A DNA stretch of 64,000 bases from Kutzneria buriramensis. Its GTDB lineage: Bacteria > Actinomycetota > Actinomycetes > Mycobacteriales > Pseudonocardiaceae. Position numbers and translations under genes: made by a program. The stretch lies in NCBI RefSeq assembly GCF_043575855.1, contig NZ_CP144375.1:8742001-8806000 (forward strand), given 5' to 3'. How positions within the stretch are numbered: position 1 is the first letter of the stretch; every line of letters begins with the position of its first letter. The notes under the pieces were generated by a model. It did no database searches. It was given only the letters and a program-made list of their open reading frames with translations, and was not told the origin of the DNA. This document shows, piece after piece, positions 1 through 8,288 of this stretch.

Positions 1-1143
1 CAGGGCCACCGCCACGCCCAGGCCGACGCCGATCGTCCCGGCGACCACCAGGAACATGTTCCGGTCCGTGCCGACCTGCGTCATGATCAGGAAGCCGACC
101 GTGCCGACCAGGAAGCCGGCGGCGATGATGTAGGCCGGGCGGACGGTGCGGGCCACGACCGTCACGAACGGCACGGCGATGGTCACCACGACCGGCGACA
201 CCAGCGTCCAGAGCGCCGCCTCCAGCGGGCTCATGTGCAGCACCTCCATCAGGTACTGCGTGGTGAAGATGCCCGAGCCGATCATGCAGAAGAAGCAGGC
301 CAGCGCCACGCTCAGGGACGCGCCGAAGTCGCGGTTGCGGAACAGCGCCGGGTTGATCATCGGGTGGGACAGCGACTTCTGCCGCCGCACGAACACGTAG
401 CCGAGCACGATGCCGGCGACGATGGCCACGCCGGGCAGGGCGCTCAGGCCGTTGACGGTGATCTCCTTGAGACCCCAGATGATCGACAGCACGCCGCCCA
501 GCGACAGCACCGCCGAGGCGATGTCGAACTTGCCGGCCTCGGCCTTGGGCAGCCGGTACTCCGGGATCAGCACCGGGCACAGCGCCAGCAGCACGATGAT
601 CGCCGGCACGTTGATCAGGAACACCGAGCCCCACGAGAAGTTGTTCAGCAGCAGGCCGCCGACGACCGGGCCGAGGCCGGCCCCCGCGGACAGCGCGGTG
701 GACCACACGGCGATCGCGGACCGGCGCTGCTTCTCGTCCTGGAACATGTTGCGCACCAGGGCGAGCGTGGACGGCATCAGGGTGGCGCCGCCGATGCCCT
801 GCACGGCGCGGGCGACGATCAGCATCGTCGGGTCGGTGGAGAAGGCGGCGGCGACCGAGGCGGCGCCGAAGATCGCGGAACCGATCATCAGGAGTCGGCG
901 GCGGCCGATGCGGTCGCCGACGTTGCCCATCGTGATCAGCAGTCCGGCCAGCACGAAGCCGTACATGTCGATCATCCACAGCTGCTGCGTGCCGGTGGGC
1001 TGCAGCGCCGACGCGATGGACGGGATCGCGAAGTACAGCACGGTCATGTCCATCGAGACCAGGAGCAGGGGCAGGGCGAGGACGGCCAGGCCGATCCATT
1101 CACGGCGTCCTGCCAGGCGAGGGGTTTGCGTGGCGTGTGTCAT
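1..1143 (-). CDS. MFS transporter, EmrB/QacA (DHA2) type, partial
   Basis: Proton-driven multidrug exporter of the 14-helix DHA2 class. It is truncated by the left window edge: 381 residues from the start are present and the C-terminus is missing. It starts MTHATQTPRLAGRREW, followed by a hydrophobic first helix. The loop between helices 2 and 3 carries GDRIGRRRLL (the G-D-R-x-G-R-R/K signature) and helix 5 carries the antiporter motif C stretch GAGLGPVVGG. Substrate cannot be read from the sequence. It is transcribed away from the SDR gene at 1224 across an 80-bp gap holding a near-perfect palindrome, so the two are probably derepressed together. No TetR or MarR gene lies between them; the repressor may be left of the window. 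Confidence 0.9.
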   Translation of the reverse strand, partial: MTHATQTPRLAGRREWIGLAVLALPLLLVSMDMTVLYFAIPSIASALQPTGTQQLWMIDMYGFVLAGLLITMGNVGDRIGRRRLLMIGSAIFGAASVAAAFSTDPTMLIVARAVQGIGGATLMPSTLALVRNMFQDEKQRRSAIAVWSTALSAGAGLGPVVGGLLLNNFSWGSVFLINVPAIIVLLALCPVLIPEYRLPKAEAGKFDIASAVLSLGGVLSIIWGLKEITVNGLSALPGVAIVAGIVLGYVFVRRQKSLSHPMINPALFRNRDFGASLSVALACFFCMIGSGIFTTQYLMEVLHMSPLEAALWTLVSPVVVTIAVPFVTVVARTVRPAYIIAAGFLVGTVGFLIMTQVGTDRNMFLVVAGTIGVGLGVAVAL

Positions 1144-1151
1144 GACCAGAA

Positions 1152-1180
1152 CTATACATACGTCTCTGACGTTTGTATAG
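1152..1180. promoter_or_regulatory. Palindromic operator between MFS and SDR genes
   Basis: A 29-bp inverted repeat: arm CTATACATACGTC (1152-1164), 3-bp spacer, arm GACGTTTGTATAG (1168-1180), matching at 12 of 13 pairs. It is AT-richer than its surroundings and sits mid-way between two divergent starts. Size and symmetry fit a TetR-family site. A further partial half-site (GAATGTATGA) follows at about 1184. The cognate repressor is not seen here. Confidence 0.65.
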
Positions 1181-1223
1181 AACGAATGTATGAAATGGGT
1201 TCCGACCTGCAAGGAGTCAGATC

Positions 1224-2051
1224 ATGAGTGCTGCTGGCAAGATCGTCGTTCTCACCGGGGCCAGCGCCGGCATCGGCGCCGCCGCCGCGCGTCAGCTCCA
1301 CCGGGACGGCGTCAAGGTCATCCCGGTCGGCCGGAACGCGGCCAAGACCGCGGCCATCGCCGATGAGCTCGGCGAGCCCGGCCTGACCTGCAACTACGCC
1401 GATCTGTCGGACGTGCGCCGGCTGGCCGACGCGCTGCTGGAGCGCTGCCCGCGCATCGACGTGCTGGCCAACAACGCCGGCGGGCAGTGGGTCAAGCGCG
1501 AGCTGACCAAGGACGGCAACGAGCAGCAGTTCCAGGTCAACTGCCTGGCGCCGTTCCTGCTCACCCGGCTGCTGACCGACCGGCTGCGGGAGAGCAGGGG
1601 CCGTGTGATCAACACGTCCACCATGATGGTGCACAAGCACGGCCACATCGACCTGGACGACCTGGACAGCGAGCACCGCTACAAGTCGCACGAGGTCTAC
1701 ACCAGCAGCAAGGTCGGCGCCGCCCTGCTGCTGCGGGAGTTCCAGCGCCGCAACCCCGACATCCAGACCGCCGACTACCACCCCGGGATCGTGGCCAGCG
1801 AGTTCGCCCGGGACCAGAAGTTCCAGCAGCTGCTGCTCAAGACGCCGCTGGGCAAGCCGCTCCAGAAGCTGCTCGACACCCCCGAGGTCGCCGCGGCCCG
1901 CCTGGTGTTCCTGTGCGAGACCGAGGACAAGCTCGACGGCGGCTACTACTTCAAGAACGAGCGGACCCAGGAGAACCCGGTCGTGCTGGACGTGGACAAC
2001 GCCCGCAAGCTGTGGGACATCGCGTCCCGCCGGATCGGCGTGGAGGTCTGA
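1224..2051 (+). CDS. SDR family NAD(P)-dependent oxidoreductase
   Basis: Short-chain dehydrogenase/reductase of 275 residues. The nucleotide-binding motif TGASAGIG is at 11-18, NNAGG at 83-87, the catalytic Ser near 132, and the YxxxK pair is Tyr159/Lys163 in YTSSK. The NLDxxD-like and HIDLDDLD stretches resemble the retinol dehydrogenase/WW-domain oxidoreductase-like branch. ATG 1224 is preceded by AAGGAGTCAGATC, a good ribosome binding site. It is divergent from the MFS exporter and probably shares its operator, which suggests a role in handling the compound that the exporter responds to. The substrate is unknown. Confidence 0.88.
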   Translation: MSAAGKIVVLTGASAGIGAAAARQLHRDGVKVIPVGRNAAKTAAIADELGEPGLTCNYADLSDVRRLADALLERCPRIDVLANNAGGQWVKRELTKDGNEQQFQVNCLAPFLLTRLLTDRLRESRGRVINTSTMMVHKHGHIDLDDLDSEHRYKSHEVYTSSKVGAALLLREFQRRNPDIQTADYHPGIVASEFARDQKFQQLLLKTPLGKPLQKLLDTPEVAAARLVFLCETEDKLDGGYYFKNERTQENPVVLDVDNARKLWDIASRRIGVEV

Positions 2052-2102
2052 GCGACGTCCACATCAGACACACTTCCGCCTGGCGCACCGCGGCCGACCG
2101 TC

Positions 2103-2377
2103 GGCTGCGGTGCGCTGTCTTGTCCTGCCGCTGCGAATGTGGCCTTGGTGGCTGTGGCTGCCATCGGGCGCGCCTTCATTCGGGCGCGTCGCGGTCGATC
2201 GCTGGCTGCGGTGCGCTGTCTTGTCCTGCTGCTATGAATGTGGCCTTGGTGGCTGTGGCTGCCATCGGGCGCGCCTTCATTCGGGCGCGTCGCGGTCGAT
2301 CGCTGGCTGCGGTGCGCTGTCTTGTCCTGCCGCCACGAATGCGGCATTCGTGGCCGCTGCCGCCGCCAGGCGCGCCT
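2103..2377. repeat. 101-bp tandem direct repeat, about 2.7 units
   Basis: The gene-free stretch 2052-2377 is mostly a tandem repeat. Each unit begins GGCTGCGGTGCGCTGTCTTG: unit 1 is 2103-2203, unit 2 is 2204-2304 and unit 3 starts at 2305 and diverges after about 30 bp. Units 1 and 2 differ at only about three positions. The third unit carries an 8-bp inverted repeat CACGAATG-CGG-CATTCGTG (2334-2352) and ends in GGCGCGCCTTCATT, which is also the end of the internal part of each unit. The stop codon of the HxlR gene (2378-2380) lies inside that end motif. No coding potential is convincing. A role as terminator or recombination-prone spacer is possible. Confidence 0.85.
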
Positions 2378-2779
2378 TCATTTCTGTTCTGCCGCCTCGA
2401 AGGCGTCCCTGGCCGCCATGACCTCCTCGATGTGGGTCTCCGACCAGGCCTTCACCGCCACCAGCACCGGCACCAGGGTCTGGCCGAGCGGCGTCAGCTC
2501 GTAGTCCACGCGCACCGGGACGGTCGGGGTGACCGTGCGGACGAGCAGGCCGTCCCGCTCCAACTTGCGCAGCGTCTGCGTGAGCATCTTCTGGCTGGCG
2601 CCGCGGATCTTCCGCATCAGCTCGCCGTGCCGCATCGGGCCGTCGGCCAGCGCCGACACCGTCAGCGCCGTCCACTTCTCCGCGATCGAGGCCAGCATCT
2701 GCCGCGTGGGGCAGGTCTCGATGAAGGCGTTGTAGACCACCTTCTCGTCGGCCCGGCGCTGCTCGGCCGTCTTCGTCAC
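2378..2779 (-). CDS. HxlR family winged-helix regulator
   Basis: Small MarR-like DNA-binding regulator of the HxlR family, 133 residues from GTG 2779. An alternative GTG at 2798-2800 would add seven residues, but GGGAGG lies 7 bp before GTG 2779, favouring the inner start. The family layout is clear: an N-terminal cysteine in CPTRQML, the IAEKWTALTVSAL helix, the recognition region KMLTQTLRKLERDGL and the wing VPVRVDYELTPLG. Such proteins often sense thiol-reactive compounds through the N-terminal Cys. It is divergent from the quinone-oxidoreductase-like gene at 2873, with a palindrome between them, so it probably controls that gene and itself. Confidence 0.88.
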   Translation of the reverse strand: MTKTAEQRRADEKVVYNAFIETCPTRQMLASIAEKWTALTVSALADGPMRHGELMRKIRGASQKMLTQTLRKLERDGLLVRTVTPTVPVRVDYELTPLGQTLVPVLVAVKAWSETHIEEVMAARDAFEAAEQK

Positions 2780-2803
2780 CGCTCCGCCTCCCTTAGGCAC
2801 TTT

Positions 2804-2830
2804 TAGGTACCTACTTACGAATCGTACCTA
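2804..2830. promoter_or_regulatory. HxlR-type operator between regulator and oxidoreductase
   Basis: Inverted repeat TAGGTAC (2804-2810) and GTACCTA (2824-2830), perfect 7-bp arms with a 13-bp spacer. TAGGTACCTA at 2804-2813 is itself palindromic. GTAC-centred half-sites are known for HxlR-family regulators such as B. subtilis HxlR and YodB. It lies in the 93-bp gap between the divergent genes. Confidence 0.6.
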
Positions 2831-2872
2831 CGCGGCGGCAGGCTCGGAGCACAGTCGAGCGAAGGAGTTGTC

Positions 2873-3724
2873 ATGCGAGTCGTCGAGGTGCAGAGGTTCG
2901 GCGGGCCCGAGGTGCTGGCGCTGGTCGACCGGCCCGATCCGGTGGCCGGCGAGAACGAGGTCCTGGTCCGGGTGCGGGCCAGCACGATCAACCCCGTCGA
3001 CCGGGCCGCGCGCGCCGGTCGCTTCCCCCAGCTGACCGCGCCGCTGGTGCTGGGCTGGGACTTCGCCGGCACGGTCGACGGTCGACCGGTGGTGGGCATG
3101 GTCCCGTGGTTCGTGGCCCGACGTGGCACGAATGCGGACTTCGTGGCGGTCCACCGTGACTGGTTCGTGCCCCTGCCCGACGGCGCCGACCCGATCGCCG
3201 CCGCCACCGTGCCGCTGTCCGCCCAGACCGCCAAGCAGGCCCTCGACCTCGCCGGCGTGCAGGCCGGCCAGACGCTGCTGGTCACCGGCGCGGGCGGGGG
3301 AGTGGGCGGCTTCGCCGTGCAGCTGGCCGCGGCCGCCGGCGTGCACGTCGTCGCCATGGCCACGGATGCCGACTACGTCTCGTCTCTCGGTGCGAAGTCC
3401 GTGATCGGTCGCGGCGATGTGCACGGCGAGTTCGACGCCGTCCTCGACGCCGGCATCGCCGGACCGCAGCTGATCACCGCCGTTCGCGACGGCGGCACGT
3501 TCGTCGGCGTCAACGCGATGGCCAAGCCCGAGCCGGTGCGCGGCATCCGCGTCGACGCCGTGCAGGTCAAGCCCGACCGCGACGACCTCGACGCCCTGAT
3601 CACCGCGTTCGCCGCGGGTCGCCTGCGCACCCGCGTCGCCGGCGAGCTGCCCGCCGAGCAGGCCGTCGAGGCCCACACCCGCGCCGACGCCGGCGTCGCC
3701 GGCAAGTTCGTCCTCACGTTCTGA
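2873..3724 (+). CDS. NADP-dependent oxidoreductase, quinone oxidoreductase-like MDR
   Basis: Medium-chain dehydrogenase/reductase of the zinc-independent quinone oxidoreductase group, 283 residues, somewhat short for the family. The N-terminal GroES-like domain has NPVDRAARAGRFP and LGWDFAGTV. The Rossmann domain has LLVTGAGGGVGGFAVQLA with the AxGxxG fingerprint. No zinc ligands are visible. The reaction is probably NADPH-dependent reduction of quinones or enones. ATG 2873 is preceded by AAGGAG. Divergence from an HxlR regulator suggests induction by an electrophile. The last 11 bp overlap the 3' end of the TetR gene on the other strand. Confidence 0.87.
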   Translation: MRVVEVQRFGGPEVLALVDRPDPVAGENEVLVRVRASTINPVDRAARAGRFPQLTAPLVLGWDFAGTVDGRPVVGMVPWFVARRGTNADFVAVHRDWFVPLPDGADPIAAATVPLSAQTAKQALDLAGVQAGQTLLVTGAGGGVGGFAVQLAAAAGVHVVAMATDADYVSSLGAKSVIGRGDVHGEFDAVLDAGIAGPQLITAVRDGGTFVGVNAMAKPEPVRGIRVDAVQVKPDRDDLDALITAFAAGRLRTRVAGELPAEQAVEAHTRADAGVAGKFVLTF

Positions 3725-4301
3725 GCAGGTACGTCAATGCCAGCGCCGAGCGGCGGAAGTACTCCTGGTCCACCGTGCCGGGTTCGAGCACCGCTCGGTG
3801 GACCAGCCCGCCCAGCAGCGCCGCCAGCGCCGGGGCGAGCTGCTCGGCCTGCTCGTCGGTGACGGAGCCGCCGGGATGGGAGCGTCCGACCAGCAGGCCG
3901 ACCAGCCGGCTCGACGTCGTCAGCGACATGACGGTCGGGTCCCGCAGCATCAGGCCGGCCAGCTCCAGCTCGAACGCGAACCGCCGGCGGGCATCCGACG
4001 CGGTGGCGACGAGGTGGAAGGCGTCGGCGCAGCCGGTCAGCACCTCGTCCAGCGACAGGCGGGGATCGGACAGCTCGGCGAGCTGGTTGTCCAGCTCGTC
4101 GGCGTACCGGGAGACCACCGCCAGCAGCAGGTTCCGCTTGCTGCCGAAGATGGAGTACACGGCGCCGGTGGTGAGCTCGGCCCGTTCGGCGATGTCGTCC
4201 AGCCGGGCCTGCTGGTAGCCGCGCTCGGCCATCTCCACCAGGGCGGCGTCGATCAGCGCGTCCCGGTTGCGCTGCCGCGACTGCGACCGGGTCAGGCGCA
4301 T
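3714..4301 (-). CDS. TetR family transcriptional regulator
   Basis: 195-residue repressor. The N-terminal HTH covers about residues 10-55 with LDDIAERAELTTGAVYSIFG, the standard TetR recognition pattern. The C-terminal half is the variable ligand-binding bundle. ATG 4301 lies inside the end of the upstream M14 peptidase gene (10-bp overlap), so translation is probably coupled. The probable target is the imperfect palindrome upstream of the peptidase gene (5599-5628), which would make this an autoregulated two-gene operon. The ligand is unknown; a peptide or amino-acid derived product would be logical but is inference. Confidence 0.87.
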   Translation of the reverse strand: MRLTRSQSRQRNRDALIDAALVEMAERGYQQARLDDIAERAELTTGAVYSIFGSKRNLLLAVVSRYADELDNQLAELSDPRLSLDEVLTGCADAFHLVATASDARRRFAFELELAGLMLRDPTVMSLTTSSRLVGLLVGRSHPGGSVTDEQAEQLAPALAALLGGLVHRAVLEPGTVDQEYFRRSALALTYLLRT

Positions 4302-5584
4302 CGCTGGCCCACCAGTCTGGACACCACCGCCAGCGCCGCCTCGGTCTGCACGGACACCAGCCGCCGCACCGGATACGGGTCCTGCGACAGGTCGCTCTCG
4401 GCGGCGGCGCACCAGCCGTCGAACAGCTCGTCCAGGCGCCGCTTGACGGCGCGGAAACTCGGCGGCTGGTTGCCGGCCGCGTGCTCGACGGCCAGGTGCC
4501 GGCGCATCATGCCGCTGGCCCGCAGCCGCAGCATGTGCACGACGGTGGCGGCGGCGAACGCCTCGGCCACGGTGGCCTGCCGTTCCGGGGTCCGCTCGGC
4601 CATCATCTCGTTGACGGCGGCCGACGCCGACGCCGTGGCCAGTTGGTCGACGATCGACTTCCGCATCGGCGACGGCACCACGAGCCGCGGCCGCATCCGC
4701 TGGTACATCTCGGACAACACATCCACATCGTCCCGCAGTTCGGCGGCCGCGTGTCGCAGAGTGTCCCCGTAGGACCCGCCGGCGTCGGACACGTCGTCCG
4801 CGCGGGCGTCCCGCCAGAACGGAACCTCGGTGATCAGCGTGGTCGTGCCGTACCGCTGGGCGTAGTGCGCGCTGGATGCCCCGTGCCGCACCGATTCCGG
4901 CGCCTGTAACAGCGATTGCGCCGACGGCATCAGGTAGACCGCCGGTCCGGCGGTCTCCCAGCCGAGCGTGTCCATCGGCCCGAGCGACAGCGGCACCTCC
5001 TGCTCGGCCGCCACCCGTCCGAGGTCGTCGGCCATGCCGGGCAGGCAGCCGTTGAGGATGAAGTGCACGCCGCCGAAGTCCGCGTTGTGCAAGGAGTACT
5101 GGAAACTGGGCCGCAGCTCGTCGATCACCCGGGCCAGCGCCTGCGTCTCCGGCAGCATGCGGTCGAAGAAGGCCCGCTCGTCGAGCACCGGGAAGGTCCA
5201 TTCCGGCTGGTCCTCGCGGGCCGGGCGGTAGAAGTTCTCGTGGTAGCCGCGGATCGTCAGCGGGCCGTCGAACCAGCCCTCGTTCAGGCGGGTGCCGTCC
5301 GGGTCGATGCACGGCACGAAGTGCCAGCTGAGGTCGATGCCCTCGCGTAACTCGGGGTTCGCGGCCACCCGCGCGGCCAGGTCCAGCACGGTGCGCAGGC
5401 CGATCGGCTCGTTCGGGTGCGGGCAGCCCACCACCAGCGCGTTGCGCGCGCCGTGGCCGACCGACAGCAGCCGGAGCGGCTCGCCCAGCCGCGACGTGCC
5501 GATGCGCCTCGTCCGACAGATTTCGGGTAGATCGGCGGCCAGCTTCTCGACCTCGGACAGCACCTGGTCGACGGTCGGGATCAC
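4292..5584 (-). CDS. M14 family zinc carboxypeptidase
   Basis: Metallocarboxypeptidase-like protein of 430 residues. The zinc site HxxE is visible as HPNE near residue 56. WHFVPCIDPDGTRLNEGWF matches the substrate-binding Asn-Arg region of the family, and SLHNADFGGVHF supplies the third zinc ligand His. There is no signal peptide, so it acts in the cytoplasm. The C-terminal part (about 300-430) is helical and not recognised; M14 domains are usually about 300 residues. The gene heads an operon with the TetR gene that overlaps its 3' end. Likely activity is removal of C-terminal or amide-linked amino acids; the natural substrate is unknown. Confidence 0.82.
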   Translation of the reverse strand: MIPTVDQVLSEVEKLAADLPEICRTRRIGTSRLGEPLRLLSVGHGARNALVVGCPHPNEPIGLRTVLDLAARVAANPELREGIDLSWHFVPCIDPDGTRLNEGWFDGPLTIRGYHENFYRPAREDQPEWTFPVLDERAFFDRMLPETQALARVIDELRPSFQYSLHNADFGGVHFILNGCLPGMADDLGRVAAEQEVPLSLGPMDTLGWETAGPAVYLMPSAQSLLQAPESVRHGASSAHYAQRYGTTTLITEVPFWRDARADDVSDAGGSYGDTLRHAAAELRDDVDVLSEMYQRMRPRLVVPSPMRKSIVDQLATASASAAVNEMMAERTPERQATVAEAFAAATVVHMLRLRASGMMRRHLAVEHAAGNQPPSFRAVKRRLDELFDGWCAAAESDLSQDPYPVRRLVSVQTEAALAVVSRLVGQRCA

Positions 5585-5598
5585 GGGCCACCTCCGCA

Positions 5599-5628
5599 GT
5601 AATCCGACTACTTTCGTAATCAGGTTAC
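5599..5628. promoter_or_regulatory. Imperfect palindrome upstream of peptidase-TetR operon
   Basis: GTAATCCGACTAC (5599-5611), 4-bp spacer, GTAATCAGGTTAC (5616-5628); the arms pair at 10 of 13 positions. It lies 15-44 bp upstream of the M14 start codon at 5584. Size and position fit autoregulation by the TetR protein encoded in the same operon. Confidence 0.5.
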
Positions 5629-5681
5629 CGATCCGGCGGCGTCTCGTATCCCCTCAGGACGGGGGTAATCCCGAACGCGGC

Positions 5682-5724
5682 GAAGGACGCCTTACCCGCA
5701 CGTGACGCGGGTAAGGCGTCCTTC
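5682..5724. terminator. Perfect 18-bp hairpin downstream of methyltransferase gene
   Basis: GAAGGACGCCTTACCCGC (5682-5699), 7-base loop, and its exact complement at 5707-5724. The stem is perfect over 18 bp and followed by CCCTGCATG. There is no T-tract, as is usual for actinomycete hairpins. It sits 28 bp beyond the stop of the methyltransferase gene (minus strand) and upstream of the peptidase operon promoter. A related hairpin with the same style of flank (TTCCCTGC) occurs at 15589-15634. Confidence 0.6.
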
Positions 5725-5752
5725 CCTGCATGAACAGGGCCCCGCGAACGGG

Positions 5753-6556
5753 TTAGGGCTTGCGGCCGACGCCGGCGTAGACGCCCTCCGGGCCGAGCGG
5801 GCGGGCGCCGGCGTCGGGGCGCCAGTGCGGGGCGCTGACCAGGCCGGGTTCGACCAGGTCGAGGCCGGCGAACATCGGTGCGACCTCCTCGTACGGGCGG
5901 AAGAACATCGGGTCCCGGCTGTGCCTCATCGCCTCCACCACCCCGGCCATGGCCTCGGGCTGGTGGTCGGCGGTGAGGTGGGACAGGGCGATGTAGCTGC
6001 CGGCCGGCAGGGCGTCGCGGTAGGTGGCGACGATCTCGGCCGGGCTCTGCTCGTCCGGCACGAAGTGGAACACCGCCACCAGCAGCAGCCCGATGGGCCG
6101 GCTGAAGTCCAGGAAATCGCGGGTGATCGGGGCATCCAGCACGGCGTCCGGCCTGGTCAGGTCGCTGGCCAGCACGGTGGCATTGGTGTTGCCGGCGAGT
6201 ATCAGCTCGCTGTGCGCCACCGCGACCTCGTCGTAGTCGACGTAGAGCACCTTCGCCGTGGGGTCGGCCTGCTGGGCGATCTCGTGCACGTTGCCAGAGG
6301 TCGGAATGCCGGAGCCGAGGTCCAGGAACTGGGTGATGCCCTGTTCCAGCAGGTAGCGGACGGCGCGGCGGAGGAAGGACCGGTTGGAGATGGCGACCTG
6401 CCGGCCGTCGGGCAGCACCGACAGCACCTTCTCGCCGACGGCCCGGTCGGCGGCGAAGTTGTGGGCCCCGCCGAGCAGGTAGTCGTACACCCGGGCGGCG
6501 CTGGGCAGGTCGACGTCGACGTCCTTCGGCACCCACGCGGCCTGGTTGACGGTCAC
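5753..6556 (-). CDS. SAM-dependent methyltransferase, DUF574/Methyltransf_19 family
   Basis: 267-residue protein of the actinomycete-specific DUF574 family of predicted SAM-dependent methyltransferases. Family hallmarks are the N-terminal SAARVYDYLLGGAHNFAADR, the SAM-binding loop FLDLGSGIPTSGN, the acidic strand-2 end YVDYDEVAV and the FHFVPDE segment. Members occur in many copies in streptomycetes and Pseudonocardiaceae; their substrates are not established. ATG 6556 is preceded by GTGAGGGGTGACCGGTG, giving a weak ribosome binding site. It is monocistronic and ends in a strong hairpin. Confidence 0.85.
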   Translation of the reverse strand: MTVNQAAWVPKDVDVDLPSAARVYDYLLGGAHNFAADRAVGEKVLSVLPDGRQVAISNRSFLRRAVRYLLEQGITQFLDLGSGIPTSGNVHEIAQQADPTAKVLYVDYDEVAVAHSELILAGNTNATVLASDLTRPDAVLDAPITRDFLDFSRPIGLLLVAVFHFVPDEQSPAEIVATYRDALPAGSYIALSHLTADHQPEAMAGVVEAMRHSRDPMFFRPYEEVAPMFAGLDLVEPGLVSAPHWRPDAGARPLGPEGVYAGVGRKP

Positions 6557-6618
6557 CGGTCACCCCTCACGTCCGTTCGGCCCTGCCGGCAGCGTACCGC
6601 CGGTCCACCCGGGGTCGA

Positions 6619-8232
6619 TCAAAGTCGACCGGATGGAGGCATCGACCGCAGACGGTAGCGCTGCACCTTGCCGGTCGCGGTGCGGGGGAGGGCGTCCAGG
6701 AACACCACCTCGCGGGGATATTTGTAGGGTGCAAGAGTCCGTTTGACGAATTGCTGCAACTCGTCCGTGGTCACCTCGCTTCCCGGCAGTGGCACCACGA
6801 AGGCCTTCACGACGGCGCCGCGCTCGGCGTCGGGCGCGCCGATCACGGCGGCCTCCAGCACCTCGGGGTGGTCCAGCAGCGCGGCCTCCACCTCCGGACC
6901 GGCGATGTTGTAGCCGGCGGACACGATCATGTCGTCGCTGCGGGCCTCGAACCAGTAGTAGCCGTCGGCGTCCCGGTGGTAGCTGTCGCCGGTCAGCGTC
7001 CATCCATTGTGGACGGTGGTGCGCTGCCGCTCGTCGGACAGGTACCGGCAGCCGGTGGGTCCCTTCACGGCCAGCCGCCCGGAGACGCCGTCGGGCACCG
7101 GCTGCCCGTCGTCGTCGAGGATGACGGCGTGGAAGCCGGGCACCACCCGGCCGGTGGCGCCGGGGCGGATCTCCTCGTCGGCGGCGGCGATGTAGATGTG
7201 CAGCATCTCGGTGCCGCCGATGCCGTTGATGATGCGGATCCCGGTCTGCGCGAGGAAGTCCTGCCAGGTGGCGGTCGGCAGGTGCTCGCCGGCGGAGACG
7301 CAGCGGCGCAGTCCTCGTAGGGCGGATGCCTTGCCGCCGGCCAACATCGCGCGGTACGCGGTCGGCGCGGTGAACAGCACGGTGACGTGGTGCTTGGCGA
7401 CGGCGTCGGCGAGTTCCAGCGGCGTGGCCCGTTCCAGCAACAGCGTGGAAGCGCCGGCCCGCAACGGGAACAGCACCAGGCCGCCGAGTCCGAAGGTGAA
7501 GCCGATCGGCGGCGAGCCGGCGAAGACGTCGTCCTGCGTCGGCTGCACCAGGTGCCGGGAGAAGGTGTCGGCGCAGATCAGCAGGTCCCGGTGGAAGTGC
7601 ATGGTGGCCTTGGGCTTGCCGGTGGTGCCCGAGGTCGGCGCGAGAATGGCCACGTCGTCGGCGGCGGTGGCGACACTGGTGAAGGTGTCGCTTGTGGACG
7701 ATGCGAGCGCGGTGAGGTCGTCGGGGCTGGGGCCGCCGTAGCCGATGACCGGGAGCTCCGGCGCGCCGAGGCGCAGCTCCTCCAGGAAGCGGTGATCGCA
7801 GATGGCCAGATCGGGCCGGGTGAGCTCGATCAGGTCGGCGATCTCCCGGGCCCGCAGCAGCGGCATCGTCGTGACGACCACGCCGCCGGCCTTGAGCACC
7901 GCGAACCAGGCGGCCACCAGCCACGGATTGTTGGGGCCCCGCAACAGAACGCGATTGCCCGGACGCAGTCCGAAGTGGTCGGTGAGCACGTGCGCGGCCC
8001 GGTTGGCGGCCGACAGCAGGTCGCCGTACGTCCACGTGCCGGTCTCGGTGCGCAGGCACGGCCGGTCCGGGCCCAGCCGCCGCACCGTGTCGTCCAGCAG
8101 CGAGTCGGCGCAGTTGAGCCACTCGGGGTAGTGCAGCTCGGGAAGGTCGAACACCAGGTCCGGCCACGCGTCGGCGGGCGGGAGGTGATCCCGGCAGAAG
8201 GTGTCCACGTGCGCTGATCTGGCAGCCCGCAT
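6619..8232 (-). CDS. Benzoate/salicylate/anthranilate-type CoA ligase
   Basis: ANL-superfamily AMP-forming ligase, 537 residues from ATG 8232 (GAAGAGG eight bases upstream). The P-loop is LAPTSGTTGKPKATMHFHRD; the core motif GIGGTEMLHIYIAA replaces the usual YGxTE and is typical of benzoate-CoA and 2-aminobenzoate-CoA ligases. The hinge is in SDDMIVSAGYNIAGPEVE and the C-terminal catalytic Lys lies in TATGKVQR. It would activate an aromatic acid to its CoA ester in the cytoplasm. Neighbouring salicylyl-CoA hydroxylase-like, thioesterase and gentisate dioxygenase genes point to salicylate, with anthranilate or benzoate as alternatives. It is last in the leftward operon after paaX-like. Confidence 0.85.
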   Translation of the reverse strand: MRAARSAHVDTFCRDHLPPADAWPDLVFDLPELHYPEWLNCADSLLDDTVRRLGPDRPCLRTETGTWTYGDLLSAANRAAHVLTDHFGLRPGNRVLLRGPNNPWLVAAWFAVLKAGGVVVTTMPLLRAREIADLIELTRPDLAICDHRFLEELRLGAPELPVIGYGGPSPDDLTALASSTSDTFTSVATAADDVAILAPTSGTTGKPKATMHFHRDLLICADTFSRHLVQPTQDDVFAGSPPIGFTFGLGGLVLFPLRAGASTLLLERATPLELADAVAKHHVTVLFTAPTAYRAMLAGGKASALRGLRRCVSAGEHLPTATWQDFLAQTGIRIINGIGGTEMLHIYIAAADEEIRPGATGRVVPGFHAVILDDDGQPVPDGVSGRLAVKGPTGCRYLSDERQRTTVHNGWTLTGDSYHRDADGYYWFEARSDDMIVSAGYNIAGPEVEAALLDHPEVLEAAVIGAPDAERGAVVKAFVVPLPGSEVTTDELQQFVKRTLAPYKYPREVVFLDALPRTATGKVQRYRLRSMPPSGRL

Positions 8233-8288
8233 CGGCAGCACCTCTTCGGTGAGGAGTTGCCACCAGTATGCATCGGTGTTGACGGCAG

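Noticed and set aside
235..1227. Long plus-strand reading frame of 330 codons opposite the MFS gene
   Set aside because: Composition is rich in Gln, His, Arg and Asp with no domain, the usual antisense shadow of a GC-rich gene; the minus frame encodes an obvious transporter.
2103..2377. CRISPR-like repeat array
   Set aside because: The repeat is a direct 101-bp tandem with no unique spacers, fewer than three units and no cas genes.
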